Shown: positions 17,065 through 28,154, numbered from the stretch's first letter. The stretch: DNA of 64,000 nt from Streptomyces sp. NBC_01268 (GCF_036240795.1 NZ_CP108454.1:1798001-1862000); one strand, 5' to 3'. Program-made: numbers and translations. Notes: generated by a model not told the origin, from the letters alone.

Positions 17065-18149
17065 CAGAGGATCACCACCGAGCGCAGGACGTCGCCCTCG
17101 TGCATGCGCCCGAAGGCCTTCTCGACGTCGCCGAGTCCGATGGTCTCGGTGACGAAGGCGCCGAGGTCGATGCGGCCCTGCTGGTGCAGGTCGATCAGCA
17201 TCGGGAAGTCGCGGGAGGGCAGGCAGTCCCCGTACCAGGAGGACTTGAGGGCGCCGCCGCGGCCGAAGACGTCGAGGAGGGGCAGTTCGAGCTTCATCTC
17301 GGGGGTGGGGACGCCGACGAGGACGACGGTGCCGGCGAGGTCGCGGGCGTAGAAGGCCTGGCGGTAGGTCTCGGGGTGGCCGACGGCCTCGATGACGACG
17401 TCGGCGCCGAAGCCGCCGGTGAGCTCGCGGATCGCCTCGACGGGGTCGCCGGTGCGCGAGTCGACGGTGTGGGTGGCGCCCATCTCGCGGGCCTTGGCCA
17501 GCTTGCGGTCGTCGATGTCGACGGCGATGATCCGGGCCGCTCCGGCGAGCCGGGCCCCGACGATCGCCGCGTCGCCGACGCCTCCGCAGCCGATGACGGC
17601 GACGGTGTCGCCGCGTCCGACGTCGCCGGTGTTGAGGGCGGCGCCGATGCCGGCCATCACGCCGCAGCCGAGGAGTCCCGCGACCTCGGGGGCGACGGCC
17701 GGGTCGACCTTGGTGCACTGGCCGGCGGCGACCAGGGTCTTCTCGGCGAAGGCGCCGATGCCGAGCGCCGGGGAGAGCTCCGTGCCGTCGAGCAGGGTCA
17801 TCTTCTGCCGGGCGTTGTGGGTGTCGAAGCAGTACCAGGGGCGGCCGCGCAGGCAGGCCCGGCACTGGCCGCACACCGCGCGCCAGTTGAGGACGACGAA
17901 GTCGCCGGGGGCGACGTCGGTGACGCCCTCGCCGACGGACTCGACGACGCCCGCCGCCTCGTGGCCGAGGAGGAAGGGGAACTCGTCGTTGATCGCGCCC
18001 TGCTTGTAGTGGAGGTCGGTGTGACAGACGCCGCAGGCCTGGATCTTCACGACGGCCTCACCTGGCCCGGGGTCGGGGATGACGATCGTCTCGACCCGGA
18101 CCGGCTCGTTCCTGCCGGGGGCGACGACCCCCTGGACCTGCTGCGCCAT
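17064..18149 (-). CDS. mscR: S-(hydroxymethyl)mycothiol dehydrogenase
   Basis: A 361-residue zinc alcohol dehydrogenase (class III type) that oxidises the formaldehyde-mycothiol adduct with NAD; the family may also reduce S-nitrosomycothiol. Catalytic zinc ligands are Cys in [12 protein letters not shown] and His in LGHEAAGV; the structural zinc site is [15 protein letters not shown]. The Rossmann motif is [13 protein letters not shown]. Start at 18149 ([12 protein letters not shown]) matches the family; an upstream frame to 18260 lies in the promoter region. It is the first gene of a two-gene operon, and mshC elsewhere in this window makes its cofactor. Confidence 0.92.
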   Translation of the reverse strand: MAQQVQGVVAPGRNEPVRVETIVIPDPGPGEAVVKIQACGVCHTDLHYKQGAINDEFPFLLGHEAAGVVESVGEGVTDVAPGDFVVLNWRAVCGQCRACLRGRPWYCFDTHNARQKMTLLDGTELSPALGIGAFAEKTLVAAGQCTKVDPAVAPEVAGLLGCGVMAGIGAALNTGDVGRGDTVAVIGCGGVGDAAIVGARLAGAARIIAVDIDDRKLAKAREMGATHTVDSRTGDPVEAIRELTGGFGADVVIEAVGHPETYRQAFYARDLAGTVVLVGVPTPEMKLELPLLDVFGRGGALKSSWYGDCLPSRDFPMLIDLHQQGRIDLGAFVTETIGLGDVEKAFGRMHEGDVLRSVVIL

Positions 18150-18290
18150 CGTGGACTTCCCTTCCACCGAAACGGTGACCCGCGTTACGGATGTGACGAT
18201 ATCGGCCAGGTTACGCGGAGGCCGCAACCTGCGTCCCGTCGCTCGCCGTCTCCTCCCCACGCAGGCATGACACAGCCTCAGGGGGAATCG

Positions 18291-20144
18291 ATGACCAGTG
18301 AACTCGAACCGTATGCGGACCCGTTGACCGTTCCGCCGGTGATCCGGCCGGAGCAGGGCGACGACACGGCCGAGATCGAGATCGCGTTACGCCCGACGTG
18401 GGTGCGGATGCACCGGCAGCTGCCGCCCACGTTGATGTGGGGGTACGAGGGGAGCGTGCCGGGTCCGACCATCGAGGTGCGGCGGGGGCAGCGGGTCCGG
18501 GTGGCGTGGCACAACCGGATCCCGCAGGGCAGCGAGTACCCGGTGACCGTGGTCGAGGTGCCGCGGACCGAGGGGCGGCCGGATCCGCACAACCGGCCGG
18601 GCCGGGAGGGCGTGGAGCCGGTCCGCGAGGCGGCGGCGCTGCCCGCCTGGTCGGTGACGCACCTGCACGGGGCGCAGACAGGCGGCGGGAACGACGGGTG
18701 GACGGACAACGCGGTCGGCTTCGGCGGCGCGCAGCTGTCGGAGTACCCGAACGAGCACCAGGCGGTGCACTGGTGGTACCACGACCATGCCATGAACATC
18801 ACCCGGTGGAACGTGTACGCGGGGCTGATGGGCACCTATCTCGTGCGGGACGAGGAGGAGGACGCGCTGGGTCTGCCCTCCGGTGAGCGGGAGCTGCCGC
18901 TGGTCCTGGCGGACCGCAATCTGGACACGGACGCGGACGGGGAGCTGAACGGGCGGCTGCTGCACAAGACGACGCGTCTGGTGGCCAGTCACCCGGAGAC
19001 GGGGAAGCCGGTCGGGCTGCCGTTCCTCGGCCCGTACACGACGGTGAACGGCACGGTCTGGCCGTACCTGGAGGTGCTGGACGGCTGGTACCGCTTCCGG
19101 CTGGTGAACGCGTCGAACGCGCGGACCTACGACCTGGTCCTCGTCGACGAGGACGACCGGCCGGTACCGGGGGTGGTGCATCAGATCGGCAGTGACGGCG
19201 GGCTGCTGCCGCGCCCGGTGTCCTTCGGTTTCGAGGAGGGCGACGGGGGCGCGGAGAGCGTGGCGCCGCTGACGATCGCGCCGGCCGAGCGCTTCGACCT
19301 GTTGTTCGACTTCCGGGGCTGGGCGGGGCAGCGCCTGCGGCTGGTGAACAAGGCCGTGGGGCGGGAGCCCGGGGTCCCGGACGCGACGCTGAACGTGCCG
19401 TATCCGCAGGTGATGGAGTTCCGGGTGGGCGAGGGGGCCGAGGACGGCGGCTGCGACGGCTTCACGCTGCCGCCGGTGCTCTCGGGGTCCTTCCGGCGCT
19501 ACGACCACGCGCACGTCGAGCACGGGCACCGGCTGGTGGTGCTCACGCCGCCGGGGACGGTCGGGGGCGGCGGGCATCCGGAGATGTGGGAGATGGAGGA
19601 GGTCCCGGAGGGCGAGGGGGCCAGGCTGCGGCTGCCGGCGAACGGGGTGATCCAGCTCCAGTCGGCGGACGGCAAGGTGCGCACGTACCGGCGGACGGCC
19701 CGGACGTTCAACGACGGGCTCGGGTTCACGATCGGCGAGGGCTCGTACGAGCAGTGGTCGTTCCTGAACCTGGCTCCGGGGCCGCTGATGCATCCGATGC
19801 ACATCCACCTGGCGGACTTCCAGGTGATGGGGCGGGAGGCGTACACGACGGACGGCTTCGACGCGGCGGTGGGCGGTTCGCGCCGGCCGGTCAGGTTCGA
19901 TCCGGCGCGGCCGGTGCCGGTGCCGGCGAACGAGGCCGGCTGGAAGGACGTGTTCCGGGTGCCGGGCGGGGAGCTGGTGCGGGTGCTCGGCCGGTTCGAC
20001 GGGGCGTACGGCCGGTTCATGTACCACTGCCATCTGCTGGAGCACGAGGACATGGGGATGATGCGCCCGTTCGTGGTGGCGCCTCCCGAGGTGCTGCCCT
20101 TCGACCACGGCGCCGGGCACGGCCACGGGCACGGGGGCCACTGA
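18291..20144 (+). CDS. Multicopper oxidase, phenoxazinone-synthase/CotA-like
   Basis: A 617-residue laccase-type enzyme that would oxidise phenolic or o-aminophenol substrates with O2. All four copper motifs are visible: [27 protein letters not shown] and [14 protein letters not shown]. There is no signal peptide, so like phenoxazinone synthase it may stay in the cytosol. The C-terminus is His/Gly-rich ([11 protein letters not shown]). Start at 18291 has GGGGGA seven bases upstream; an ATG at 18267 is possible. Codon 33 is TTA (18387-18389), the only TTA codon I noticed in a gene of this window, so translation may depend on the bldA tRNA. It stands alone, not in an antibiotic cluster. Confidence 0.9.
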   Translation: MTSELEPYADPLTVPPVIRPEQGDDTAEIEIALRPTWVRMHRQLPPTLMWGYEGSVPGPTIEVRRGQRVRVAWHNRIPQGSEYPVTVVEVPRTEGRPDPHNRPGREGVEPVREAAALPAWSVTHLHGAQTGGGNDGWTDNAVGFGGAQLSEYPNEHQAVHWWYHDHAMNITRWNVYAGLMGTYLVRDEEEDALGLPSGERELPLVLADRNLDTDADGELNGRLLHKTTRLVASHPETGKPVGLPFLGPYTTVNGTVWPYLEVLDGWYRFRLVNASNARTYDLVLVDEDDRPVPGVVHQIGSDGGLLPRPVSFGFEEGDGGAESVAPLTIAPAERFDLLFDFRGWAGQRLRLVNKAVGREPGVPDATLNVPYPQVMEFRVGEGAEDGGCDGFTLPPVLSGSFRRYDHAHVEHGHRLVVLTPPGTVGGGGHPEMWEMEEVPEGEGARLRLPANGVIQLQSADGKVRTYRRTARTFNDGLGFTIGEGSYEQWSFLNLAPGPLMHPMHIHLADFQVMGREAYTTDGFDAAVGGSRRPVRFDPARPVPVPANEAGWKDVFRVPGGELVRVLGRFDGAYGRFMYHCHLLEHEDMGMMRPFVVAPPEVLPFDHGAGHGHGHGGH

Positions 20145-20170
20145 GGGGCCGGACCGCGGGTGAGGAAGCG

Positions 20171-20206
20171 GGAGGCCCCCGCGAGCGGCGTGCTCGCGGG
20201 GGCCTC
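20171..20206. terminator. Bidirectional terminator hairpin
   Basis: GGAGGCCCCCGCGAGC and its complement form a 16-bp stem around a short loop, between the converging multicopper oxidase and permease genes. Confidence 0.88.
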
Positions 20207-20221
20207 CTCCCGTGGGGGGTC

Positions 20222-21688
20222 TCAGTCCCGGGTGTGGCCCGCGGTCGCGCGGACCCGGCGGCGGACCAGGAACCAGCCGCCGACCAGGGCCGCCGCGATG
20301 AGCGGCAGACAGGCGACGGTGGTGCGGCCGACGCCGCCGTCCATCCACATGAGGACGAGGACGGTGGCCAGGAAGGCGAGCGTCACGAGCTGGGTGTACG
20401 GGGCCCAGGGCAGGTTGTAGCCGGGGCGGGTGACCTTGCCCTGGCGGGCGGCGCGCCAGAAGAGCAGCGAGCAGACCATGATCATCGCCCAGGTGCCGAT
20501 GATGCCGATCGAGGCGAAGTTGAGGACCAGCTCGAAGGCCTCGCCGGGCATCACGTAGTTGAGGGCGACGCCGAGGACGCCGAAGCCCGCGGTGAGCAGG
20601 ATGCCGCCGTAGGGCACGCCGCCCTTGTTCATGACCCCGGTGAACTTGGGCGCGGAGCCGGCCAGCGACATGGAGCGCAGGATGCGGCCGGTGGAGTACA
20701 GGCCCGAGTTGAGGCTGGACAGGGCGGCGGTGAGGACGACCAGGTTCATCACGCCGGCGGCGCCGGGGATGCCCAGCTTGTCGAAGACGGTGACGAAGGG
20801 GCTCTGGTCGCCGGAGTACGCGGTGTACGGGAGGATCAGCGCCAGCAGGACGACGGAGCCGACGTAGAAGAGGCCGACGCGCCACATGATCGAGTTGATC
20901 GCCTTCGGCATGATCTTCTCGGGGTTCTCGGTCTCGCCCGCCGCGACACCGCACAGCTCGACGGAGGCGTAGGCGAAGACGACGCCCTGGATGAGCAGCA
21001 GCATCGGCATCATGCCGTTGGGGAAGATGCCGCCGTTCTCGGTGACGTTGGCCAGGCCCGGGGTGTGGCCGCCGACCTCGTGCTGGGTGGCGACGAGGAA
21101 GATGCCGACAAGCATGAAGGCGACGAGTGCGGCGACCTTGACGATCGCGAACCAGAACTCCATCTCGCCGAAGTACTTCACCGAGATGAGGTTGGCGACG
21201 AGGACGACCGCGAGGGCGATCAGGGCGAGGATCCACTGCGGGACGTCGCTGAACATCGCCCAGAAGTGGGCGTAGGTGGCCGCGGCGGTGATGTCGGCGA
21301 CGGCGGTGGTCGACCAGTTGAGGAAGTAGAGCCAGCCGGCCGTGTAGGCGCCCTTCTCGCCCATGAACTCCCGCGCGTAGGAGACGAAGGCGCCGGAGGA
21401 GGGGCGGTAGAGGACGAGCTCGCCGAGGGCCCGGACGACGAAGAAGGCGAAGACGCCGCAGACCGCGTACGCGATGAAGAGCGAGGGGCCGGCGCTGGCC
21501 ATGCGGCCGCCGGCGCCGAGGAAGAGGCCGGTGCCGATGGCGCCGCCGATGGCGATCATGTTGATGTGCCGGGACTTGAGGTCCTTGCGGTATCCGGCGT
21601 CGCCGGCGTCGATGTGGGGGGACGCCGTGGAGCCGGCGGCCGCCGGGGCGGCGGTCTGCGGCTCGGCCGCGGTGACGCGGTCACTCAT
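20222..21688 (-). CDS. Amino acid permease (AnsP/GabP-like, APC superfamily)
   Basis: A 488-residue cytoplasmic-membrane symporter with about 12 hydrophobic helices. The start of helix 1 reads SRHINMIAIGGAIGTGLFLGAG, the signature of the amino acid transporter (AAT) family. VVFAYASVELCGVAAGETENPEK in helix 6 is also typical, and matches permeases for asparagine, GABA, proline or aromatic amino acids. The exact substrate is uncertain. A proline/alanine-rich 30-residue cytosolic N-terminus precedes helix 1. The gene lies downstream of gntR on the same strand, 165 bp apart, and probably has its own promoter. Confidence 0.9.
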   Translation of the reverse strand: MSDRVTAAEPQTAAPAAAGSTASPHIDAGDAGYRKDLKSRHINMIAIGGAIGTGLFLGAGGRMASAGPSLFIAYAVCGVFAFFVVRALGELVLYRPSSGAFVSYAREFMGEKGAYTAGWLYFLNWSTTAVADITAAATYAHFWAMFSDVPQWILALIALAVVLVANLISVKYFGEMEFWFAIVKVAALVAFMLVGIFLVATQHEVGGHTPGLANVTENGGIFPNGMMPMLLLIQGVVFAYASVELCGVAAGETENPEKIMPKAINSIMWRVGLFYVGSVVLLALILPYTAYSGDQSPFVTVFDKLGIPGAAGVMNLVVLTAALSSLNSGLYSTGRILRSMSLAGSAPKFTGVMNKGGVPYGGILLTAGFGVLGVALNYVMPGEAFELVLNFASIGIIGTWAMIMVCSLLFWRAARQGKVTRPGYNLPWAPYTQLVTLAFLATVLVLMWMDGGVGRTTVACLPLIAAALVGGWFLVRRRVRATAGHTRD

Positions 21689-21853
21689 GGAGTTGGTCGC
21701 CTTCGTGAGGGGGAGGGTCGTGCGGTACCCGGGCGTGCCTCGTGGGGGTTCTCCCCGGCACGGCCCCGCACATCCTCACGGCAACCGGCGCCACTGACTG
21801 TGGCGGATGTCACTGAACGCCCGGATTTGAGCTAGTTCAGAGGTTGGGGCGGC

Positions 21854-22555
21854 TCAGGGCGCGAGCACGTCCAGCTCCTTGAGCGCGCCGACCGCGATCT
21901 CCCGGGTCAGCGCCTCGGCGCGGACCGCGTCCCGCTCCCGCACGGCCTCGGCGACCTGGACGTGGAGGGTGACGGCGGCCGGGTCGGGGTCCTCGAACAT
22001 CACCTGGTGGCGGGTGCGCCCGCTGAGCACCTCGGCGACCACGTCCCCGAGCCGGGCGAACATCTCGTTGCCGGAGGCGTTGAGGACGACCCGGTGGAAG
22101 GCGATGTCGTGCACCAGGTACTCCTCCAGCCGGCGCCCGCGCGAGGTGGCGACCATGCCGAGGGCCTCCTCGGTGAGCTCGCGGCACTGCTCGGGGGTGG
22201 CGTTCAGGGCGGCGAGTCCGGCGGCGACCGGCTCGATCGCGGAGCGCAGCACGGTGAGCGAGCGGAGCTGGCGGGGGCGGTCGGTGCCGGCCAGGCGCCA
22301 GCGGATGACCTGGGGGTCGTACACGTTCCAACGCTCGGTCGGCAGCACGATGACGCCGACCCGGCGGCGGGACTCGACGAGGTGCATGGACTCCAGGACG
22401 CGCACGACCTCGCGCACGACGGTCCGGGAGACCTCGAAGCGCTCGGCGAGCTCGTCGCTGCGGAGCACGGCGCCGGGCGGGTACTCCCCCGCGGTGATCG
22501 CGAGGCCCAGGGCGTTGAGGACGTGCGGGTGGAGCCCCAGGGCCGTGGTCGTCAT
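21854..22555 (-). CDS. gntR: GntR/FadR-family regulator of the gluconate genes
   Basis: A 233-residue repressor with an N-terminal winged helix (PPGAVLRSDELAERFEVSRTVVREVVRVLESMHLV at about 25-60) and a C-terminal FCD ligand domain with metal-site residues around DIAFHRVVLNASGN. It is divergent from gntK and gntP, the order known for the gluconate operon in Streptomyces, so it likely responds to gluconate or 6-phosphogluconate. Start at 22555 gives the standard N-terminus; an upstream TTG/ATG frame to 22591 would read through an operator palindrome. The 147-bp divergent region holds two striking inverted repeats. Confidence 0.9.
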   Translation of the reverse strand: MTTTALGLHPHVLNALGLAITAGEYPPGAVLRSDELAERFEVSRTVVREVVRVLESMHLVESRRRVGVIVLPTERWNVYDPQVIRWRLAGTDRPRQLRSLTVLRSAIEPVAAGLAALNATPEQCRELTEEALGMVATSRGRRLEEYLVHDIAFHRVVLNASGNEMFARLGDVVAEVLSGRTRHQVMFEDPDPAAVTLHVQVAEAVRERDAVRAEALTREIAVGALKELDVLAP

Positions 22556-22569
22556 GGTGGCCAGCCTAT

Positions 22570-22593
22570 GCGTGATCACACAGGTGATCACGC
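22570..22593. promoter_or_regulatory. Candidate GntR operator
   Basis: Arms GCGTGATCAC and GTGATCACGC are perfect 10-bp inverted copies with ACAG between them. The site lies 15 bp upstream of the gntR start, well placed for autoregulation. Confidence 0.6.
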
Positions 22594-22600
22594 CGGGAAG

Positions 22601-22617
22601 AATAAGTACGACTTATT
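22601..22617. promoter_or_regulatory. AT-rich palindrome in the gntR-gntK region
   Basis: AATAAGT-ACG-ACTTATT is a perfect 7-bp inverted repeat, very AT-rich for this genome. It may be a second operator or overlap a promoter -10 region. Confidence 0.55.
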
Positions 22618-22701
22618 CGTCACAGCCTCTTGAATACGTCGTACCCAAACGGTTTCATGAGCGCGACGGATCGATGTCGAAGAAGACAGCGAGGCACCCC
22701 C

Positions 22702-23235
22702 ATGAGCACCACTCCCCAGCCCGTCCCGGCCGGCCCCCCGGTCGTCGTCGTGATGGGCGTCGCCGGGACCGGCAAGACGACCGTCGGACCCCTGGTCGCC
22801 GAGGCGCTCGGCCTTCCGTACGCGGAGGGCGACGACTTCCACCCGGCGGCCAACGTGGCCAAGATGTCCGCCGGGACCCCCCTGGACGACACGGACCGGG
22901 AACCCTGGCTCGACGCCATCGGGCAGTGGGCGCACAGCCGGGCCGGACTCGGCGGGGTGGTGAGCAGCTCCGCGCTGAAGCGGATCTACCGGGACCGGCT
23001 GCGTGCCGCGGCCCCCGGCGTGGTCTTCCTCCATCTGACCGGCGACCGGGAGCTCATCGAGCAGCGGATGGCCGCGCGCAAGGGCCACTTCATGCCGACC
23101 GCGCTCCTCGACTCGCAGTTCGCCACCCTGCAGCCGCTCCGGGAGGACGAGGCGGGCGTCGCCGTCGACGTGTCCGGCAGCCCCGAGGAGATCGCCCGGC
23201 GGGCCGTCGTCGCACTGCGCCGACTGGCTCCCTGA
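22702..23235 (+). CDS. gntK: Gluconokinase
   Basis: A 177-residue P-loop kinase that phosphorylates gluconate to 6-phosphogluconate for the pentose phosphate route. Walker A is GVAGTGKTT with Lys25; DDFHPAANVAKMSAGTPLDDTDREPWL and ARKGHFMPTALLDSQFATLQP are the hallmark gluconokinase segments. Start at 22702 follows GCGAGGC. It is first in the plus-strand pair with gntP and divergent from gntR, whose operator candidates lie in the intergenic region. Confidence 0.95.
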   Translation: MSTTPQPVPAGPPVVVVMGVAGTGKTTVGPLVAEALGLPYAEGDDFHPAANVAKMSAGTPLDDTDREPWLDAIGQWAHSRAGLGGVVSSSALKRIYRDRLRAAAPGVVFLHLTGDRELIEQRMAARKGHFMPTALLDSQFATLQPLREDEAGVAVDVSGSPEEIARRAVVALRRLAP

Positions 23236-23341
23236 CCCTCGTACGCCTCCCCCCTTCTCCCGCCCGCACCCGCACCCCTCTTCGCCGCTCCCCCGTCCCC
23301 CGTCCCCCGTCCTGCTTCCCCTTCCCCTCAAGGACCCCACC

Positions 23342-24739
23342 GTGCCCAGTCTCAGCGTCGAGATCCTGGCAGCGGACGCCGCCGAGCCCATCACCTCGGC
23401 AGGCAACGCCCAGCTCGGCATCGCCGTCCTCGCCGGCATCGCCGTCATCGTCCTGCTCATCACCCAGTTCAAGATGCACGCGTTCCTGGCGCTGACCATC
23501 GGCTCGCTGGCGCTCGGCGCGTTCGCGGGTGCCCCGCTCGCGGCCACCATCAAGTCCTTCACGGTCGGACTCGGCAGCACCGTGGCCGGTGTGGGCGTGC
23601 TCATCGCGCTCGGCGCGATCCTCGGCAAGCTGCTCGCCGACTCCGGGGGCGCCGACCAGATCGTCGACACGATCCTGGCCAGGACCGGCCGGCGCGGCAT
23701 GCCGTGGGCGATGGTGCTGATCGCCTCCGTGATCGGGCTGCCGCTCTTCTTCGAGGTCGGCATCGTGCTGCTGATCCCGGTGGTGCTGCTGGTCGCCAAG
23801 CGCGGCAACTACTCGCTGATGCGGATCGGCATCCCGGCGCTCGCCGGCCTGTCCGTCATGCACGGGCTCATCCCGCCGCACCCCGGCCCGCTCGTCGCGA
23901 TCGACGCGGTCGGCGCCAACCTGGGCGTCACCCTCGCCCTGGGCCTGGTCGTCGCGATCCCGACCGTGATCATCGCCGGTCCGGTCTTCTCCCGGTTCGC
24001 CGCCCGCTGGGTGGACATCCCGGCCCCCGAGAAGATGATCCCCACGCGCCCCTCCGAGGAGCTGGAGAAGCGTCCCGGTTTCGGCGCCACGGTCGCCACC
24101 GTGCTGCTGCCGGTCGTCCTCATGCTGGTGAAGGCGCTCGTCGACATCGTCGTCGACGACCCGGAGAACGGCGTGCAGAAGGTCACCGACGTCATCGGCT
24201 CCCCTCTGATCGCCCTGCTCGCCGCCGTCATAGTGGGCATGTTCACCCTGGGCCGGGCGGCCGGGTTCAGCAAGGAGCGCCTCTCCTCCACCGTCGAGAA
24301 GTCGCTCGCCCCGATCGCGGGCGTGCTGCTGATCGTCGGCGCGGGCGGCGGTTTCAAGCAGACCCTCATCGACATCGGCGTCGGCCAGATGATCCTGGAA
24401 TTCTCCGAGAACTGGTCGATCCCGGCCCTGCTGCTCGCCTGGCTGATCGCGGTCGCGATCCGGCTCGCGACCGGCTCGGCCACGGTGGCGACGATCTCGG
24501 CGGCCGGCCTGGTGGCCCCGCTGGCCGAGGGCATGTCGACGGGCGAGGTCTCGCTCCTCGTCCTCGCGATCGGCGCCGGCTCGCTCTTCTTCAGCCACGT
24601 CAACGACGCGGGCTTCTGGCTGGTGAAGGAGTACTTCGGGATGAGCGTCGGCCAGACGGTCAAGACCTGGTCGGTGATGGAGACCATCATCTCGGTGGTC
24701 GGCATCGTCTTCGTGCTGCTTCTGTCGCTGGTGATCTAG
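23342..24739 (+). CDS. gntP: Gluconate permease
   Basis: A 465-residue GntP-family proton symporter with about 12-14 membrane helices. Family motifs include GLPLFFEVGIVLLIPVV, IPPHPGPLVAID and IRLATGSATVATISAAGL, with the terminal FFSHVNDAGFWLVKEYFGMSVGQT. The GTG start at 23342 follows TCAAGGACCCCACC. A pyrimidine-rich, 106-bp spacer separates it from gntK, and a very strong terminator follows, so gntK-gntP form a closed unit. Confidence 0.95.
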   Translation: MPSLSVEILAADAAEPITSAGNAQLGIAVLAGIAVIVLLITQFKMHAFLALTIGSLALGAFAGAPLAATIKSFTVGLGSTVAGVGVLIALGAILGKLLADSGGADQIVDTILARTGRRGMPWAMVLIASVIGLPLFFEVGIVLLIPVVLLVAKRGNYSLMRIGIPALAGLSVMHGLIPPHPGPLVAIDAVGANLGVTLALGLVVAIPTVIIAGPVFSRFAARWVDIPAPEKMIPTRPSEELEKRPGFGATVATVLLPVVLMLVKALVDIVVDDPENGVQKVTDVIGSPLIALLAAVIVGMFTLGRAAGFSKERLSSTVEKSLAPIAGVLLIVGAGGGFKQTLIDIGVGQMILEFSENWSIPALLLAWLIAVAIRLATGSATVATISAAGLVAPLAEGMSTGEVSLLVLAIGAGSLFFSHVNDAGFWLVKEYFGMSVGQTVKTWSVMETIISVVGIVFVLLLSLVI

Positions 24740-24772
24740 CGGCGGGCCGATGAGGTGGCGCAATCCCTCTTG

Positions 24773-24814
24773 TCGAGGCCCTGGAGCGCGGTGATCCGCA
24801 CTCCAGGGCCTCGA
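24773..24814 (+). terminator. Strong terminator after gntP
   Basis: TCGAGGCCCTGGAG and its exact complement (14 bp) enclose an inner CGCGG/CCGC(A) pairing. It separates the gluconate unit from the converging flavoprotein gene. Confidence 0.85.
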
Positions 24815-24822
24815 CCGTTCCC

Positions 24823-24929
24823 TCGGCCGGCCTCCGTCGGCCGGCCTCCGTCGGCCGTTCCCGTCGGCCGTTCCCGTCGACCGTTCCCGTCGACCGTTCC
24901 CGTCGACCGTTCCCGTCGACCGGCCTCCG
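24823..24929. repeat. 13/14-bp tandem array abutting a stop codon
   Basis: Two 14-bp TCGGCCGGCCTCCG units, five 13-bp TCGRCCGTTCCCG units (24851-24915) and a final 14-bp unit end exactly at the stop codon of the flavoprotein gene (24930-24932). The array is non-coding. Confidence 0.88.
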
Positions 24930-26591
24930 TCAGCCGACCGCCTGGGCCGCCGCCCGGCCCGCCGCGCGTCCGGAGAAGAGGCAGCCGCCCAGGAAGGTGC
25001 CTTCGAGGGAGCGGTAGCCGTGCACCCCGCCGCCGCCGAAGCCCGCCGCCTCGCCCGCCGCGTACAGGCCGGGCAACGGCTCACCGGTCTCGGTGAGGAC
25101 GCGGGAGGAGAGGTCGGTCTGCAGGCCGCCGAGGGACTTGCGGGTGAGGATGTTCAGGCGGACGGCGATCAGCGGCCCGGCCTTCGGGTCGAGCAGGCGG
25201 TGCGGGGCGGCCGTACGGATCAGGCGGTCGCCCAGGTACCTGCGGGCGCCCCGGATCGCCGTGACCTGGAGGTCCTTGGTGAAGGGGTTGGCGATCTCGC
25301 GGTCGCGGGCGGTGATCTCGCGGCGCAGCGCCGCCTCGTCGATCAGGTCCTCGCCGGTGATCCGGTTCATGCCGCGGACCAGGGCGGCCAGGTCGCGCTC
25401 GACGACGAAGTCGGCGCCCTTGTCCATGAAGGCCCTCACCGGGCCGGGCACGTCCGCGCGGGCGCGGCCGATGACGTCGCGGACCGACTTGCCGGTGAGG
25501 TCGGGGTTCTGCTCGGAGCCGGAGAGCGCGAACTCCTTGCCGATGATCTTCTGGTCGAGCACGAACCAGGTGTGGTCGTGGCCGGTCCGCATGATGTGTT
25601 CGAGGGTGCCGAGGGTGTCGAAGCCGGGGAAGAGCGGGACGGGCAGCCGCTTGCCGGTCGCGTCGAGCCAGAGCGAGGACGGGCCGGGCAGGATCCGGAT
25701 GCCGTGCCGGGCCCAGATGGGGTTCCAGTTCTCGATGCCCTCGGTGTAGTGCCACATCCGGTCGCGGTTGACGTGGTGCGCGCCGGCCTTCTCGGCGATG
25801 CCGAGCATCAGGCCGTCGACGTGGGCGGGGACGCCGGAGAGCATGCGGGCGGGCGGGGTGCCGAGCCGCTCCGGCCACTGCGCGCGGACCAGGTCGTGGT
25901 TGCCGCCGATGCCGCCGGAGGTGACGATCACGGCCTGGGCGCGCAGGGTGAACGCGCCGGTGGGCTCGCGGTCGCTGGCGGTGCCGCGCGGGGCGTCGGA
26001 GGGGGCCAGGACCTCGCCGGTGACGGTGTCGAGGCTGCCCGCGGTGCGGGTCAGCCCGGTCACCCGGTGGCGGAAGCGGAAGCGGACCAGGCCGCGGGCC
26101 ACGCCCTCGCGGACCCGGGCCTCGAAGGGGGCGACGAGGCCGGGTCCGGTGCCCCAGGTGATGTGGAAGCGGGGTACGGAGTTGCCGTGGCCGTTGGCGT
26201 CGTAGCCGCCGCGCTCGGCCCAGCCGACCACCGGGAAGAAGCGCACGCCGAGGCCGTGCAGCCAGGAGCGCTTCTCGCCGGCCGCGAAGTCGACGTACGC
26301 CTCGGCCCAGCGGCGCGGCCACTCGTCCTCGGGGCGGTCGAAGCCGGCGGTGCCGAACCAGTCCTGGAGGGCCAGGGCGTGGCTGTCGCGGATCCGCATC
26401 CGGCGCTGCTCGGGCGAGTCGACGAGGAAGAGGCCGCCGAAGGACCAGTGGGCCTGGCCACCGATCGACTGCTCGGGTTCCTGGTCGAGCAGGATCACGG
26501 ACCGGCCGGCGTCGACCAGCTCGGCGGTGGCGACGAGGCCGGCGAGACCGGCTCCGATGACGATGACGTCGGCGTCGTAGGCAGGGGGCAT
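24930..26591 (-). CDS. FAD-binding dehydrogenase, KstD/fumarate-reductase-like
   Basis: A 553-residue flavoprotein. The N-terminal dinucleotide motif is DADVIVIGAGLAGLVATAELVDAG and the C-terminal FAD motif is GLYAAGEAAGFGGGGVHGYRSLEGTFLGGCLFSGRAAG. It is related to 3-ketosteroid delta-1-dehydrogenases, but the substrate is not established. It is divergent from a TetR gene and an SDR gene, a common arrangement for a small catabolic unit. Start at 26591 (MPPAYDADV) or 26600 are both possible. A perfect TetR-type palindrome lies 14 bp upstream of the start. A tandem array touches its stop codon. Confidence 0.88.
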   Translation of the reverse strand: MPPAYDADVIVIGAGLAGLVATAELVDAGRSVILLDQEPEQSIGGQAHWSFGGLFLVDSPEQRRMRIRDSHALALQDWFGTAGFDRPEDEWPRRWAEAYVDFAAGEKRSWLHGLGVRFFPVVGWAERGGYDANGHGNSVPRFHITWGTGPGLVAPFEARVREGVARGLVRFRFRHRVTGLTRTAGSLDTVTGEVLAPSDAPRGTASDREPTGAFTLRAQAVIVTSGGIGGNHDLVRAQWPERLGTPPARMLSGVPAHVDGLMLGIAEKAGAHHVNRDRMWHYTEGIENWNPIWARHGIRILPGPSSLWLDATGKRLPVPLFPGFDTLGTLEHIMRTGHDHTWFVLDQKIIGKEFALSGSEQNPDLTGKSVRDVIGRARADVPGPVRAFMDKGADFVVERDLAALVRGMNRITGEDLIDEAALRREITARDREIANPFTKDLQVTAIRGARRYLGDRLIRTAAPHRLLDPKAGPLIAVRLNILTRKSLGGLQTDLSSRVLTETGEPLPGLYAAGEAAGFGGGGVHGYRSLEGTFLGGCLFSGRAAGRAAAQAVG

Positions 26592-26604
26592 GGACCGCAT
26601 CTTG

Positions 26605-26620
26605 GATACACCGATGTATC
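26605..26620. promoter_or_regulatory. Candidate TetR operator, flavoprotein promoter
   Basis: GATACA-CCGA-TGTATC is a perfect 6-bp inverted repeat just before the flavoprotein start, facing the divergent TetR gene. Confidence 0.55.
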
Positions 26621-26681
26621 GAGTCAACGGTTCGAGGCACTTTGCCCGGCACTTTTCGGAGGCGGCCTCCCTCCCGCTTTC

Positions 26682-28154
<1,473 letters not shown>

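Noticed and set aside
18291..20144. Phenoxazinone (actinomycin-type) biosynthetic cluster
   Set aside because: The multicopper oxidase stands alone; the neighbours are mycothiol, permease and gluconate genes with no peptide synthetases.
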